NCBI RefSeq assembly: GCF_963678635.1
Contig: NC_087068.1
Span: 38,837,649-38,901,648, forward strand
Source: Symsagittifera roscoffensis
Taxonomy: Eukaryota > Xenacoelomorpha > Acoela > Convolutidae
Length of the DNA: 64,000 nt
Direction of reading: 5' to 3'
Below are positions 9,754 through 18,430 of this stretch, in pieces. Below the pieces are notes generated by a model that was given only the letters and a program-made list of their open reading frames with translations, was not told the DNA's origin and made no database searches. The translations under genes and the position numbers were made by a program. How positions within the stretch are numbered: position 1 is the first letter of the stretch; every line of letters begins with the position of its first letter.

Positions 9754-10869
9754 ATGGTAAGTGAATGACTTATATTGTTTACTTCCAATTTCAATTAATC
9801 TCAAAATCATTTCTCTCACTTCTCTTCATCTGATCAGTCTGTTTTTCACAAATGTACTCAAGAAAAGACACTAGTTCCAACTATATTGAATTCTCGAAAA
9901 ATCAAACAAGAATTGGGAGACTTGATTGATCCCAAAAATCCTACAAGGGGAAAATTTATTTTGAACCCTGCTTTCAACTATTCAAGAAAAATGAGTTGGG
10001 AAAACTCGAAAAAAGACAGAAAGTCTATCTTGGTGAAAAAGAAGGAGAAGCAACCTCGGCAATTAGAAATTCTGTTATTCACGATGCTGAAAAACTTGGA
10101 CTCGTTCCTATATTGGAACTCACTTCTGACAAGGAGTCAACTATGGTTCAGGAGCTTACCAACTGCAACAAAGTGTATGACATAGCAACCTACAATAGAA
10201 GACAAGTTTGTGTCACGATCTAGAAGTACAATGTTAACAAATCTCCCTTCATTCAGATTGGACTGTTCACCCCAAAAGAGAATGAAGCAATGAAACAAGT
10301 TGCCTAAGTCAACTATACTTTGAACGAATTCAAAGAACTGTCCCAAATTTTGGGAGACTTTATGTTTGTTGACAACTGTAATGTACAATAAATTGTGTTA
10401 TTTATGTTTTTTGTCTTGTAATTTAACTATTTATCCTCAAAATCATTTTTCATTTAGTATTGGCGTTGAACAGTATGAATTGGAATATTGGTTTTTCAAG
10501 AAAATTAATCTTAAAACTTCACAATAAATTGGGACTTTTTCATATTATTCTCGAAGAAAAGTCCCAAAAAATTTCGCTAACAATTATAAAATCCCAAAAC
10601 TTACCAAACTTGCAGAATTTGGACGTAGACTTGCAAATATCTCATTTTGAGTGGATTCTGCATAATGGTAGAAGAAAAATTCACATAGGATACAGATCAG
10701 ATACCAAAAAATAGGACTTGTAGAATATCGTAGAAATAGAAATCAATGGAAAAATAATCAATCATTACAACTACAAAGAGAAGAGTATGATAAATTACTC
10801 GATATGCTTCCTTTATTACTAGGTTATGTAGAGACCTTCAAAAAAACTTGCATCATTATTGACGAATAA
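9754..10869 (+). pseudogene. Spliced Polinton gene of unknown function (copy A)
   Basis: A start ATG (9754-9756) sits directly against a GTAAGT donor. The 81-nt intron 9757-9837 ends CATCTGATCAG. Exon 2 opens a frame that runs on into KQELGDLIDPKNPTRGKF, which supports the splice. A frameshift near 9990 then moves to the frame with GEATSAIRNSVIHDAEKL. TAG (about 10221) and TAA (about 10305) interrupt it. A second likely intron, 10378-10457, ends TTTTTCATTTAG. The last part contains EWILHNGRRKIHIGYRSD and, after another frameshift near 10712, YDKLLDMLPLLLGYVETF, ending at the TAA 10867-10869. No domain is recognised. Copy C keeps the gene from 24435 but lacks the first exon. Confidence 0.55.
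9757..9837 (+). other. Spliceosomal intron, 81 nt
   Basis: GTAAGT donor directly after an ATG; pyrimidine-rich TTCTCTCACTTCTCTTCATC then TGATCAG acceptor. Splicing places the ATG in frame with the following 50 or so codons, which lack their own ATG. Confidence 0.6.
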
Positions 10870-11012
10870 ATTGTAGAAAATGAACGTACAGAAATTGAAT
10901 GAAATTCTAAGAATTTTTGAGATTATTAAGCAAGATTTCTCATCAAATAAAAAAAGAAAAAATTTATTTTTTTGTACCTGTATTGTTTTGGACCCGGACA
11001 TAAATTTAAAAA

Positions 11013-11291
11013 ATGGACCAAAAATTTCCTTTTGGAGGACTAATTGGATACGGAAATTCCTGTATGGATTATTTTTTGGCAAAGACCAAAATTTTTAGGC
11101 TACATGCAATTCTACAAGACTCTGCTGGATCTGTGAAATCTACTACGACAAAAGGACCTGGGTATTGTTATGTTGCACCTAGTCTCCCTAGTTCATGCCT
11201 TCTTGGCCACGTGACTGGATTATTTTCCTGTTTATATGTTAAAATATTTGCTTCAACAGTATATGCATTGTTTGATGGTCAATCATTTTAA
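11013..11291 (+). CDS. Hypothetical small ORF (copy A), 92 aa
   Basis: Open frame from an ATG at 11013 (starts MDQKFPFGGLIGYGNS), ending 33 bases before the next gene. It is Gly/Ser-rich (residues about 35-65) with a hydrophobic C-terminal third. Copy C has the same frame at 25413-25682 with a few substitutions and an earlier stop. Two overlapping alternative frames are also open here, so coding status is uncertain. No family recognised. Confidence 0.3.
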   Translation: MDQKFPFGGLIGYGNSCMDYFLAKTKIFRLHAILQDSAGSVKSTTTKGPGYCYVAPSLPSSCLLGHVTGLFSCLYVKIFASTVYALFDGQSF

Positions 11292-11323
11292 CCAAAAAAA
11301 CTCCAGAGAAAACAGTTAACAGA

Positions 11324-11986
11324 ATGAGTCTAGTTGTTTTGGATATTGAATGTATTGAAAACAATATAGTGAAAGAGTTAGGCGTTTATAAGGATGGACA
11401 AACTGTAGGATATTCCTTTCTTCCTCCCAAAAAATTCAAACCAACATCCCAATCTTTTTGGTGTACACAGCATCTTCATGGAATCAACTGGAGCAGTGGT
11501 TACGAAAAAAATACTGCATTTGAAAAAATATTGAAAAATCTAGAAGCCACAGAAACGGAATTTTTTGCAAAAAGTTATGAAAAATGTAAGATTCTGTCAG
11601 AATTTTTGGAAACAAAGATTATTAATTTGGATGACTACGCTTGCCCTAAAGTTCAGTTTTTGAAATTCAAAGATGAAGAATATGATTGGAGGTGTAGCAA
11701 CTACCCATTTCGTCATGCAAAAATTCTTCACTGTGCAGAAAGAAAAGCATTTGCATACGGAACATGGACTCGATGATTTTTTAACAAATTGTAAATTATG
11801 CTTATTTTAACCTATTACCATTTTCAAACTTTAATTAAATTTCATTGTCAACTTTTTCTTTTTAGAGTTAAGATGGTCGATCAATGTGACAAGCCTATAA
11901 ATTTAGGAAATTTTGTTTTTGATGAAGAAAATCATGAACCAAATCATGGAAATTGTTTGGACGTACATGTAATAGATCTCTTTTAG
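11324..11986 (+). pseudogene. Possible RNase H-fold nuclease, spliced (copy A)
   Basis: ATG at 11324. The N-terminus has VVLDIECIENN, where the Asp-x-Glu after a hydrophobic strand resembles the first motif of DEDD-type exonucleases. Further on are NLDDYACPKVQ and CSNYPFRHAKILHCAERK. I recognise it as a gene type of Polinton-like elements, but the enzymatic assignment is an inference. A 75-nt intron (11791-11865, GTAAAT...CTTTTTAG) joins it in frame to a second exon that ends TAG at 11984-11986. In copy A the codon TGT before the intron has become TGA (11774-11776). Copy C keeps TGT, showing the read-through across the splice is the original form. Confidence 0.5.
11791..11865 (+). other. Spliceosomal intron, 75 nt
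   Basis: GTAAATTATG donor, AT-rich body, polypyrimidine TTTTTCTTTTTAG acceptor. Removal keeps one frame across two ORFs that otherwise end in stop codons. The intron is conserved in copy C at 26164-26238. Confidence 0.65.
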
Positions 11987-12017
11987 TTTTTTGTGCCAAT
12001 TTTTTGTTATAGTTTTG

Positions 12018-12134
12018 ATGCTAGTATGTGCAATTGTTCGAATTATGTTATCCACAACATTTGAAGAAACAACAGTTTGGGTAGCTATCTTATCAAGTAC
12101 AGTCGGTTATATTCTACCCTCTCCAAAGCTATGA
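12018..12134 (+). CDS. Mini membrane protein (38 aa) overlapping the ATPase start
   Basis: ATG at 12018, TGA at 12132-12134. The frame codes a hydrophobic segment (MLVCAIVRIML), a short polar loop with two Glu, then a second hydrophobic segment (VWVAILSSTVGYIL). Its stop overlaps the ATPase start codon in the tetranucleotide ATGA (12131-12134), a typical compact-genome arrangement. The frame is also open upstream through more hydrophobic codons, so the start could lie earlier. Copy C has lost the whole region in a deletion. Function unknown; a small membrane or virion protein is plausible. Confidence 0.5.
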   Translation: MLVCAIVRIMLSTTFEETTVWVAILSSTVGYILPSPKL

Positions 12135-13024
12135 ATAAAATAATATCTACTAAAGAACGAATTTTTATTTCCCTAGTTGGACCAAGTGGATCTGGAAAAT
12201 CTCATTTTATTTTTTATTGGTTGAAAAGTGGTACTTTTCAACCAGCATTCGACAAAATTTTTTATTTTTATCAACATTATCGACCTCTTTATAGTCAAAT
12301 GCAAAGAAAAAACCTTAAACTTATCCAAGGAGTAGATTTTGACTTAATTGAAAATCTCCCCAATAATGGAACTAAGTATTTGCTTATAATTGATGATTCT
12401 TGTGAAGAAAATTCAAACTCCAAACAATTTGTAAAAATTGCTACTGCTGGGAGACAGAGGGGACTGAATACAATATACATCAAACACAATTTATTTCATC
12501 AAAGCAAATAAGGAAGAGATGTAGAGTTACAAAATACACACATAGTCTTGTTCAAGTCGCCGAGGGATGTTTTACAAATCAATACATTCAGTCAACAACT
12601 AGGTCTAGGATCTCAATTGAAAGAGTGGTATCAAGATGCAACATCCGTTCCTTATGGTCATTTACTTATTGATTTAACACCAAAAACGTTTGATTCACTA
12701 CGGTATTGCACTAATAGTGGTTCAGTTCCAACAAAATTTTACCAACCAGCTGGAATAGAGACAAAGTTTTTGGACGATGAGGACACAATACGTCTCTATT
12801 CTCTCAATATTTCAAAAATTTTCCCTAAGGCTTCGAAAATAATGCATTCTCAATTGCCCAAAAGATTTCATTCAGTTTCTGAGCGAGTGTTTAGTAAACC
12901 TATTAAGAGGAGAGCTTTGAGATCTTCGTAAAGAAGACGTAGTAAAATATCGAAAAAAATTTTCAGAACTAACACAAAAAAGAACTCCTCTACACAAAAG
13001 AAGAATCATTTTAAGTTCAACTAA
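12131..13024 (+). pseudogene. Genome-packaging ATPase, A32/FtsK-like (copy A)
   Basis: P-loop ATPase that in Polintons and large DNA viruses is thought to pump DNA into capsids. ATG at 12131, TAA at 13022, all one frame of 297 codons. Walker A is GPSGSGKS (12179-12202) and Walker B is LLIIDDSCEE (about 12383-12412). The following IATAGRQRGLNTIYIKHN and LFKSPRDVLQINT blocks are characteristic of the Polinton ATPase. The C-terminus is Lys/Arg/Ser-rich. Two in-frame TAA codons (12509-12511, 12929-12931) break it. At both positions copy C has a sense codon, so these stops are specific to copy A. The start overlaps the preceding mini-protein stop. Confidence 0.9.
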
Positions 13025-13148
13025 AGGGTTACAATTGATGTCTATCATCACCCCTTTTGTCATTAAACTATTGACATAGTATGGAACAGTTTGTTTCAAT
13101 TCCATACTCAGTTTATCAATCACAAAGAACACTTCCAAAAAACAAAAA

Positions 13149-13490
13149 ATGGAACAAAAGCAAGAAAAAGAGGAGATTGTACCAAAAAGTTTTGATTCTG
13201 TTTACAGTGCTGTATATGCGAGGTTGAAAACGAGCAAAAATAAGCATATAATTGATTTAACTTTGAATTCTCCTGGAATTAAACTCAGCCAGTCAGACAA
13301 TATTATAATAGATAATCGAGATACAAAAGAATCTATTGTAGACTTTGGGTCTGCACTAAAGCGAAAAAATACCGATTTTCCAGATATTTACTTTACTATT
13401 TTGGAAGCAACTCAACTTCCTCTTAAACATGTTATTAACAAGAATGCCAAGACAAAGGATATAGGAACTTGGATCCCTTTCAAAATCTGA
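13149..13490 (+). CDS. Hypothetical acidic/basic Polinton protein, 113 aa (copy A)
   Basis: ATG at 13149 preceded by an A-rich leader. The N-terminus is MEQKQEKEEIVPKSFDSVY, then NKHIIDLTLNSPGIKLSQS, and the frame ends TKDIGTWIPFKI. No domain is recognised. The frame is intact in copy A. In copy C (27169) an expansion of an A run near 27388 shifts it after about 75 codons. It lies between the ATPase and integrase; its last 20 bases overlap the region where the integrase frame is already open. Confidence 0.5.
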   Translation: MEQKQEKEEIVPKSFDSVYSAVYARLKTSKNKHIIDLTLNSPGIKLSQSDNIIIDNRDTKESIVDFGSALKRKNTDFPDIYFTILEATQLPLKHVINKNAKTKDIGTWIPFKI

Positions 13491-14370
13491 AAAGGTAAGA
13501 CTAAACAGATTGTATTCTAGGGGCAGAGCTGCGTACGGTTCTATTCAAAACTTGAGTAAAAAGAGTGGTTTATCAAAAAAAAAGTAGAAAAGTTTTTACA
13601 AACCAAGACATCGTATACAAAATTTGGTCCACCAATCAGGTCTGTCTGAAGACTTCAAGCGTTTTCCAAATATATCAATGAAATCTGGTGTTTGGACTTG
13701 GCTTTTGTAGACAAGTTAGCTAGTCAAAACAATAGAGTCAAGTATTTATTAGTTGCCGTAGATATTTTTTCGAGATTTGTCAGAGTTCAAACAATTAAAA
13801 CAAAGTATGCCAAAGACAATTTACAAGCTGTTAGAAAAATGATTTCTCGAAAAAACACTCCTAAAAAATATTGAGTTGATAAAGGAACAGAATATGGGGG
13901 AACTTTTAAAAAATTTTGCAAGGAGAAAGACATTGAAGTTTACACAACAATGAGTGAAACAAAAATGCATTTGCAGAGAGAGCAATTCAGTCTTTAAAAC
14001 ATATAATATATCGTTACATTGAAGATCATGGTGAAAAATTTGTCCTCAAATTGCAGCAATTTGTTTCTCTATTGAACTGCCGCAAAAATCGATCAATTGG
14101 AAAATCTCCCAGAGATGTGAAAAAGAGTGATTTTTTATCAATATTTTAAAAGAAATATACTAAACCAAAATTCAAAATTGGCGATAGAGTTAGAATTTCG
14201 AAAAATGATATTCCGTTCCGAAAAGGATACAAGCCACAGTTCACAGATGAAATTTTTGAAATTTCGGCAATATCTACAAAAAACCTCCTACATACATCAT
14301 CAAAGATCTCGAAAAAGAAGAAATTCTGGGAAAATTTTATGAAAAAGAGCTGAAAAAATGTTCAGATTAG
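13470..14370 (+). pseudogene. Polinton integrase, DDE type (copy A)
   Basis: Retroviral-type integrase that would insert the linear element. The frame is open from about 13470 (LNRLYSRGRAAYGS). The core has the first catalytic Asp in LDLAF (about 13695), then KYLLVAVDIFSRF. The second Asp is in VDKGTEYGG (about 13875) and the Glu in AFAERAIQSLKH (about 13967-14002). A basic tail contains KFKIGDRVRISK. The DxxxE spacing fits D,D35E. Lesions: TGA at about 13648 (TGG in copy C); TGA directly before VDKGTEY, in all copies; a one-base frameshift just before AFAERA, in all copies; and a 13-base deletion near 14150 shared with copy B. Stop TAG 14368-14370. Confidence 0.9.
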
Positions 14371-14413
14371 TGCTAAGTCATTTTTTAAATTGAGTTTCTA
14401 TCGATCAGTTGTC

Positions 14414-15229
14414 ATGGATTCTTTTACTATTGAGCTAGTTTCTAATGCTTCTTTTAACTGTTATCCGAAGAATAGTCTTAGCTCCTTTACAAATTTTCTA
14501 CCGGAACAATTACTTCTAAAAGGAGAATGGGAGGTTGCTATTTCAGAAATGTCGTACCCTTTATTGTACCAAAACGTTACAGAGGGGAAGTTTACTTTCA
14601 TAGAAGGACGAGAAAGTCCTGAGGAAAAAAGAAAGATTCAACCGATGCATATTGAACCTGGATTGTAACCAAGTTTTGTTGATATAGTTGTAGCCATGAA
14701 TGACAAAGTTCGAAAACGTATAGGCGCACAAAAATATGAATATAACGGAATTTATGTATCAGTAGATAAGATTACACAAAAAATTGCCATTCATTTACCT
14801 GAGGATCAATCAGTGTTTATAATTCAAAGTGCTGATTTGAGTCACAATTTTGGTTGTGATTTAGAATAAAATCGGACAGGTGTTATAATGAAAAGAAAAA
14901 GGCCACAATATCCTCAGTAGTCTTACGACTTTATAAGAATAGATTCCCTAAAGGTTTATAGTGATATTATAGAATATAATATAGTAGGCGATACAAAAAC
15001 TCCTTTACTGAGTTGTATTCCTTTCATTTCCAAACTAAAAAATGGAGACATAAAATCTACAGGACAGTACATAAATTATCAATCCTTCACAAATCTACAA
15101 TTTAAAAAAATATTAAAAAACTCTTATACAGCATAAAAATAGAACTACGGGTGAAAAATTCCTTTTGCGTCCGTAGGAATTACACGAGTTGTTCTCTTGT
15201 TTCGCAAGATTTCGGATAACCATTTTTGA
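14414..15229 (+). pseudogene. Minor capsid (penton-like) protein (copy A)
   Basis: Vertex protein of the Polinton capsid, a single jelly-roll by family knowledge. ATG at 14414. The N-terminal block FTIELVSNASFNCYPKNSLS with GEWEVAISEMSYP is the typical start of Polinton penton proteins (strand-rich, conserved Gly-x-Trp-Glu-Val). Stops TAA (14666), TAA (about 14866) and TAG (about 14918) lie in the same frame and are all shared by copies B and C. A frameshift after about 15130 leads to the C-terminal strand ITRVVLLFRKIS and a TGA at 15227-15229. The length of about 270 residues is normal for the family. Confidence 0.82.
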
Positions 15230-15246
15230 TTTATACTTCACACGAA

Positions 15247-15608
15247 ATGGTTGCTCAAAGTTCAGCTAATTTTCCTATTTTTTGTGGACATGCAAGACAG
15301 CGTGGAAGAGGTTTTGGCGCTCTTGCACAAACTCTTGGGAGAACTGCAATTCCCTTTATTAAAAAAAATATAGTCCCAGCTGCAAAAAGAATCGGAGCAG
15401 ATTTATTTGAAATTGCTGCTCCAGAGATTGGAGAAATTGTCAGTGGACGAAAAAACTCAAAAAATTTGCAAAAGGTATTGGAACAAAAACAGTTCGAAAA
15501 CAGTTGGGAGGTGGAAAAAATAAATCAAAGCGTAGAACAAGAAGCGCCATTTCTCGAAAAAGTAGTTCAAAATCAGTCGCTCTCGCAAAGACATTTTTGA
15601 CAAGATAA
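15247..15608 (+). CDS. Core-like basic protein with putative -1 frameshift (copy A)
   Basis: ATG at 15247. The first frame codes a Gly/Arg-rich start (CGHARQRGRGFGALAQTLG), then a hydrophobic/amphipathic helix region (RTAIPFIKKNIVPAAKR) and an acidic patch. The zero frame then goes to a stop at 15598 with an unremarkable tail. At 15450-15456 is A_AAA_AAC in the correct phase. A -1 slip there enters a frame of 50 codons extremely rich in Lys, Arg and Ser (for example NKSKRRTRSAISRKSSSK), stopping at TAA 15606-15608, one base before the capsid ATG. The basic tail resembles adenovirus-like core proteins. Either programmed frameshifting or an old one-base insertion explains it. Confidence 0.65.
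15450..15456 (+). promoter_or_regulatory. A_AAA_AAC slippery heptamer (copy A)
   Basis: Codons CGA AAA AAC give the canonical X_XXY_YYZ phase for -1 ribosomal frameshifting. The heptamer and its phase are preserved at 20225-20231 (copy B) and 29482-29488 (copy C). I see no obvious strong pseudoknot immediately downstream; the next bases are A/T-rich. Confidence 0.5.
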
Positions 15609-15609
15609 A

Positions 15610-16932
15610 ATGAGTGTAAATCAAAGTAGTCATTTTCGGTACGGAGCTTTTACAAATTCATCTTTGGAGATTTTTGATAAAGTTCCAATTTCAGAAACAA
15701 TAATTTCATCATACATAAAAGAAGTATTTTCCAGTACTTCTCTAGATGAAAGCAGTATTGAGTTTGAATTTGAGACGGACCGTAATCTTTATTTAGATAT
15801 GCGTGATACCCACCTCAGTTTAAAGCTTCAATTATTCAAAGGAAGATTGTTTGAAGCTTTTAGAAAAGAAAAAGCAGAACATAAAGCAAAATCGGAGGAA
15901 GATTCAGATGAGGAACCCCAAACTTACTTAACTTATGTAAACAATCTACTACATTCTCTATTCTCCAATTGTGAAGTTTTATTTTAATAATACAATGGTT
16001 TACAACGCCAATGGATTATATCCTCATGAAGCACAAATATCGAACGAATTCAACTCGTCAGCAGTGAGTAATAAAAGAAAACTTGCTTGTCACGGGTATA
16101 GTTTTGAAGAATATCCGGAAGCATTTGATATGTATCCTTTCACTGATAGAGCAAATGCTTTAGGATCAGGGATAACTTTTTCACTTTATGGCAGGCTTGC
16201 CATTGACTTGTTTAATTGTGAAAAATTATTACTACCAAAAACCAAAGTTCGAGTTAAACTAATTCGAGCTAGACCTAATTTTTACATGCTGTCTGATAAT
16301 CCAAAAGTTAGTCTGAAAATTGATGATTGTTCACTGTTTACAAGAAGAGTTTTAGTAGCTGAACCTAATCATCATTATTTGCAATGGAATCTGAAAAGGG
16401 ATTCTGCTCATTACAATTACATGGAAACTATAGCAAGAACCTTTATCATTTCATCTCGTCAAAACCATTTTATTCAGGAAAATGTCTTCAATAATGCCCC
16501 AATCAGAAGGATAGCTGTTGCAATGAATACAAATTTGCCTGTTGCGGCATCTTTTTATGAAAAGCCTTTCAATTATCAGTAATTTCATTTGAGAGAGCTT
16601 ACAATTATTCGGGGCGGAAGAGCAATTATTTCATTAGATACAACTTCTCCTTGTCGACCCTATGTTACAACAATGAAATAATGCAGTTTAACGAAGATTT
16701 TCCAGCTCTTCCTATGGAAGATTTTCAAAATCACTATATTCTAGTTTTCGACTTGACTTCACTACAGGATGCCGCTGAACACTTGCATTGTCCAGAACTT
16801 AGTGGAGAAAGCTTGAGATTAGAAATGTTTTTCCAATTTACCTTGGAGCAAGTAACGGAAGTGATAGTCTTGGGAGAAAGACTATCAATTATTCAAATTG
16901 ACAAATTCGGAACAGTCGCTAAAAACGTTTAA
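15610..16932 (+). pseudogene. Major capsid protein, double jelly-roll (copy A)
   Basis: Starts one base after the core-like gene. The N-terminal pattern (SSLEIFDKVPISETIIS, then a strand ending YLDMRDTHLSLKLQL) is that of Polinton major capsid proteins, related to proteins annotated as F54H12.2-like in animal genomes. Copy A has a one-base insertion near 15976 (GAAGTTTTATTTTAA) and a TAA at 16580 where copy C has CAA. A third break at TAATG 16679-16683 is common to all copies. The last block, FQNHYILVFDLTS to KFGTVAKNV, is the C-terminal jelly-roll end. Total span about 440 codons, near family size. Confidence 0.85.
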
Positions 16933-17281
16933 TTTTTTTGAGTTTTCAGGTTTCTATAAAAATATTGTAACTTTTTTGGGACTTTTCTTTGTTATTATCT
17001 CTGTACTATCTATTTTGTTTTTCTTCAGACCTAACGCTCCAGAAAAAATAGAGGAGGAATGCTGTTTAGTTGAAAACCCGAGACACTTCTTCAACCTAGA
17101 CTGTAAAGCAGTGTTCAATAAACTTTGTCCACTACATAAGGCTTGTGTATGGGACTTTGTTGATTCAATTCCTAAATGTGTGTAAGTCATCATTCTTTCT
17201 TGTTTTTAACCTAAAGTACACTATCAAACTATCAATTTCATTTTTAGCTGTAAATCAGTCTACAATTGCAAAGATGGATAA
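16925..17281 (+). pseudogene. Single-TM, Cys-rich small protein, spliced (copy A)
   Basis: The frame overlaps the capsid stop. In copy C it begins with ATG in the sequence ATGTTTAG, but in A and B this is ACG, so the start is lost. One strong membrane segment (TFLGLFFVIISVLSILFFF) is followed by a Cys-rich ectodomain-like region (EECCLVENPR, then six more Cys before the intron, including LCPLHKACVWDF). A 66-nt intron (17182-17247) adds a short exon with further Cys residues, and the stop TAA (17279-17281) overlaps the protease ATG. Type III or tail-anchored topology is possible. No family recognised; a virion membrane or assembly role is only a guess. Confidence 0.6.
17182..17247 (+). other. 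Spliceosomal intron, 66 nt (copy A)
   Basis: GTAAGT donor and TTTCATTTTTAG acceptor. It is conserved at the same place in copy B (21857-21922) and copy C (31213-31278, donor GTGAGT). Splicing removes an immediate stop and extends a Cys-rich frame to a stop overlapping the next gene's ATG. Confidence 0.7.
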
Positions 17282-17670
17282 TTTTTCACTTTTGCAAATT
17301 ATTGAAAGAATTCCAGAGCTCAGGTTCAAGTACATGGGATCATACCCTTTTGATACGTACCTCAACTAACAAAATACTCTTTTGCAATTATTAACTCAGC
17401 CCCAAGCAATGATAGAGGAGAACACTGGATTATGATTGCTCGACTGGATAACAGCTACTACTTTGCAGGTTCTTTGGGAAGAAAGAGATCAACTTACCCC
17501 TTTTTGACAAAAAAGTTTCGACAAATGGTTCCTCGAAAGCTACAAAAGACTGATAATTTGTGTGGTTTTTACGCAATTTATTCAGCATTTCTCCTTTTAA
17601 ACTCTACCAGAAGAACTTGAATAATGTTCATGATGTGTATGTATTGAATTTTATCAGTAATTTTATGTAA
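17274..17670 (+). pseudogene. Adenain-like cysteine protease (copy A)
   Basis: Ulp1/adenain-family maturation protease. ATG 17274 (MDNFSLLQIIERIP). A one-base shift near 17358 leads to the frame with catalytic His in GEHWIMIARL (about 17418) and Cys in NLCGFYAIYSAF (about 17560). A second shift near 17598 leads to the C-terminus with HDVYVLNFISNFM, ending TAA 17668-17670. The usual acidic residue after YYFA is Gly here (FAGSLG) in all copies, so activity would be lost or altered even without the frameshifts. Both frameshifts are also shared by B and C. About 130 codons in total, small but in family range for Polintons. Confidence 0.85.
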
Positions 17671-18430
17671 AAGTGACTTTTTTATTTTTAAGTGTAAATT
17701 TTTGCAGTAATTTTACTTTACGATGTAGTGAATTGTTTAATTATTTATGTAATTTAACTTTTTAAATTCCCTAAATTTTTTACGAAAAGCATCTTAGCAA
17801 CTAAAACGTTGTTGAAATACGGAGAATGATGATGGAATATGGTTGTTGAAGTCCCCCAATTGAAAGAATTAACGATAGAGTAGATAAATTTACGAAAACT
17901 GTAACCAATTTCTAGTAAATTGTATAACTTTCTTTAAAGTTTAATCTGAGAAAGATGGAAAAATTATTACACAAAAATATCAGAACCAAAAAAATATGAT
18001 ACTATATTTTTCTCAGTGTAAACTTTTACCGTAGTAGAGCAATTGATAAATTTGGATGATAATTTTTTGGAAAATTTGGAAATTTCAAAGAATTTTTTAA
18101 GGATTATAGACAAAGTGATGAAAAAGAACTGAAATGAATCGTAGCAAGAAATATGACAGAATAAATAAACCAGTTGAGGTAAAAATAAGTGAGATAATTA
18201 TATGAAAAAGGATAAAATAAATCATAAAATTAACAAGTGTAATGAACCTGTCATCCGTTCTCCAGATAACCTGGGGAAAAAAGATTAAGTGGGTTATAAA
18301 AGTAATCAACCGTGAGGAGCTGTCAAGGTTCCAATGATATCCCGTGGAGCGGAATAACTAACCTGTCAAAGATAATCCCCTCTTGACAATTTTCCCCAGA
18401 TAACCTGAGGGAAAATAAATAACACGAAAA
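17671..18430. other. Polinton 3' region with iteron-like motifs (copy A)
   Basis: No credible gene. At 18246-18410 there are two copies of CCAGATAACCTG (18262, 18396; the first is the palindrome CCAGATAACCTGG). ACCTGTCA also occurs twice (18246, 18361), with a further TGTCA (about 18321) and an inverted TTGACA (18383). The same block is conserved in copies B (about 22920-23100) and C (about 32250-32430). This makes it a candidate cis-acting region for replication, packaging or transcription. Confidence 0.5.

Noticed and set aside
13499-13527. Ultra-short 29-nt intron GTAAGA...TTCTAG before integrase
   Set aside because: The integrase frame reads straight through this stretch, and 29 nt is below normal intron length.
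13470-14370. Alternative genetic code (TGA as Trp) in the Polinton
   Set aside because: TGA occurs at Trp-like positions twice, but copy C has TGG at one of them, TAA and TAG also interrupt genes, and frameshifts are frequent. Decay explains it better.
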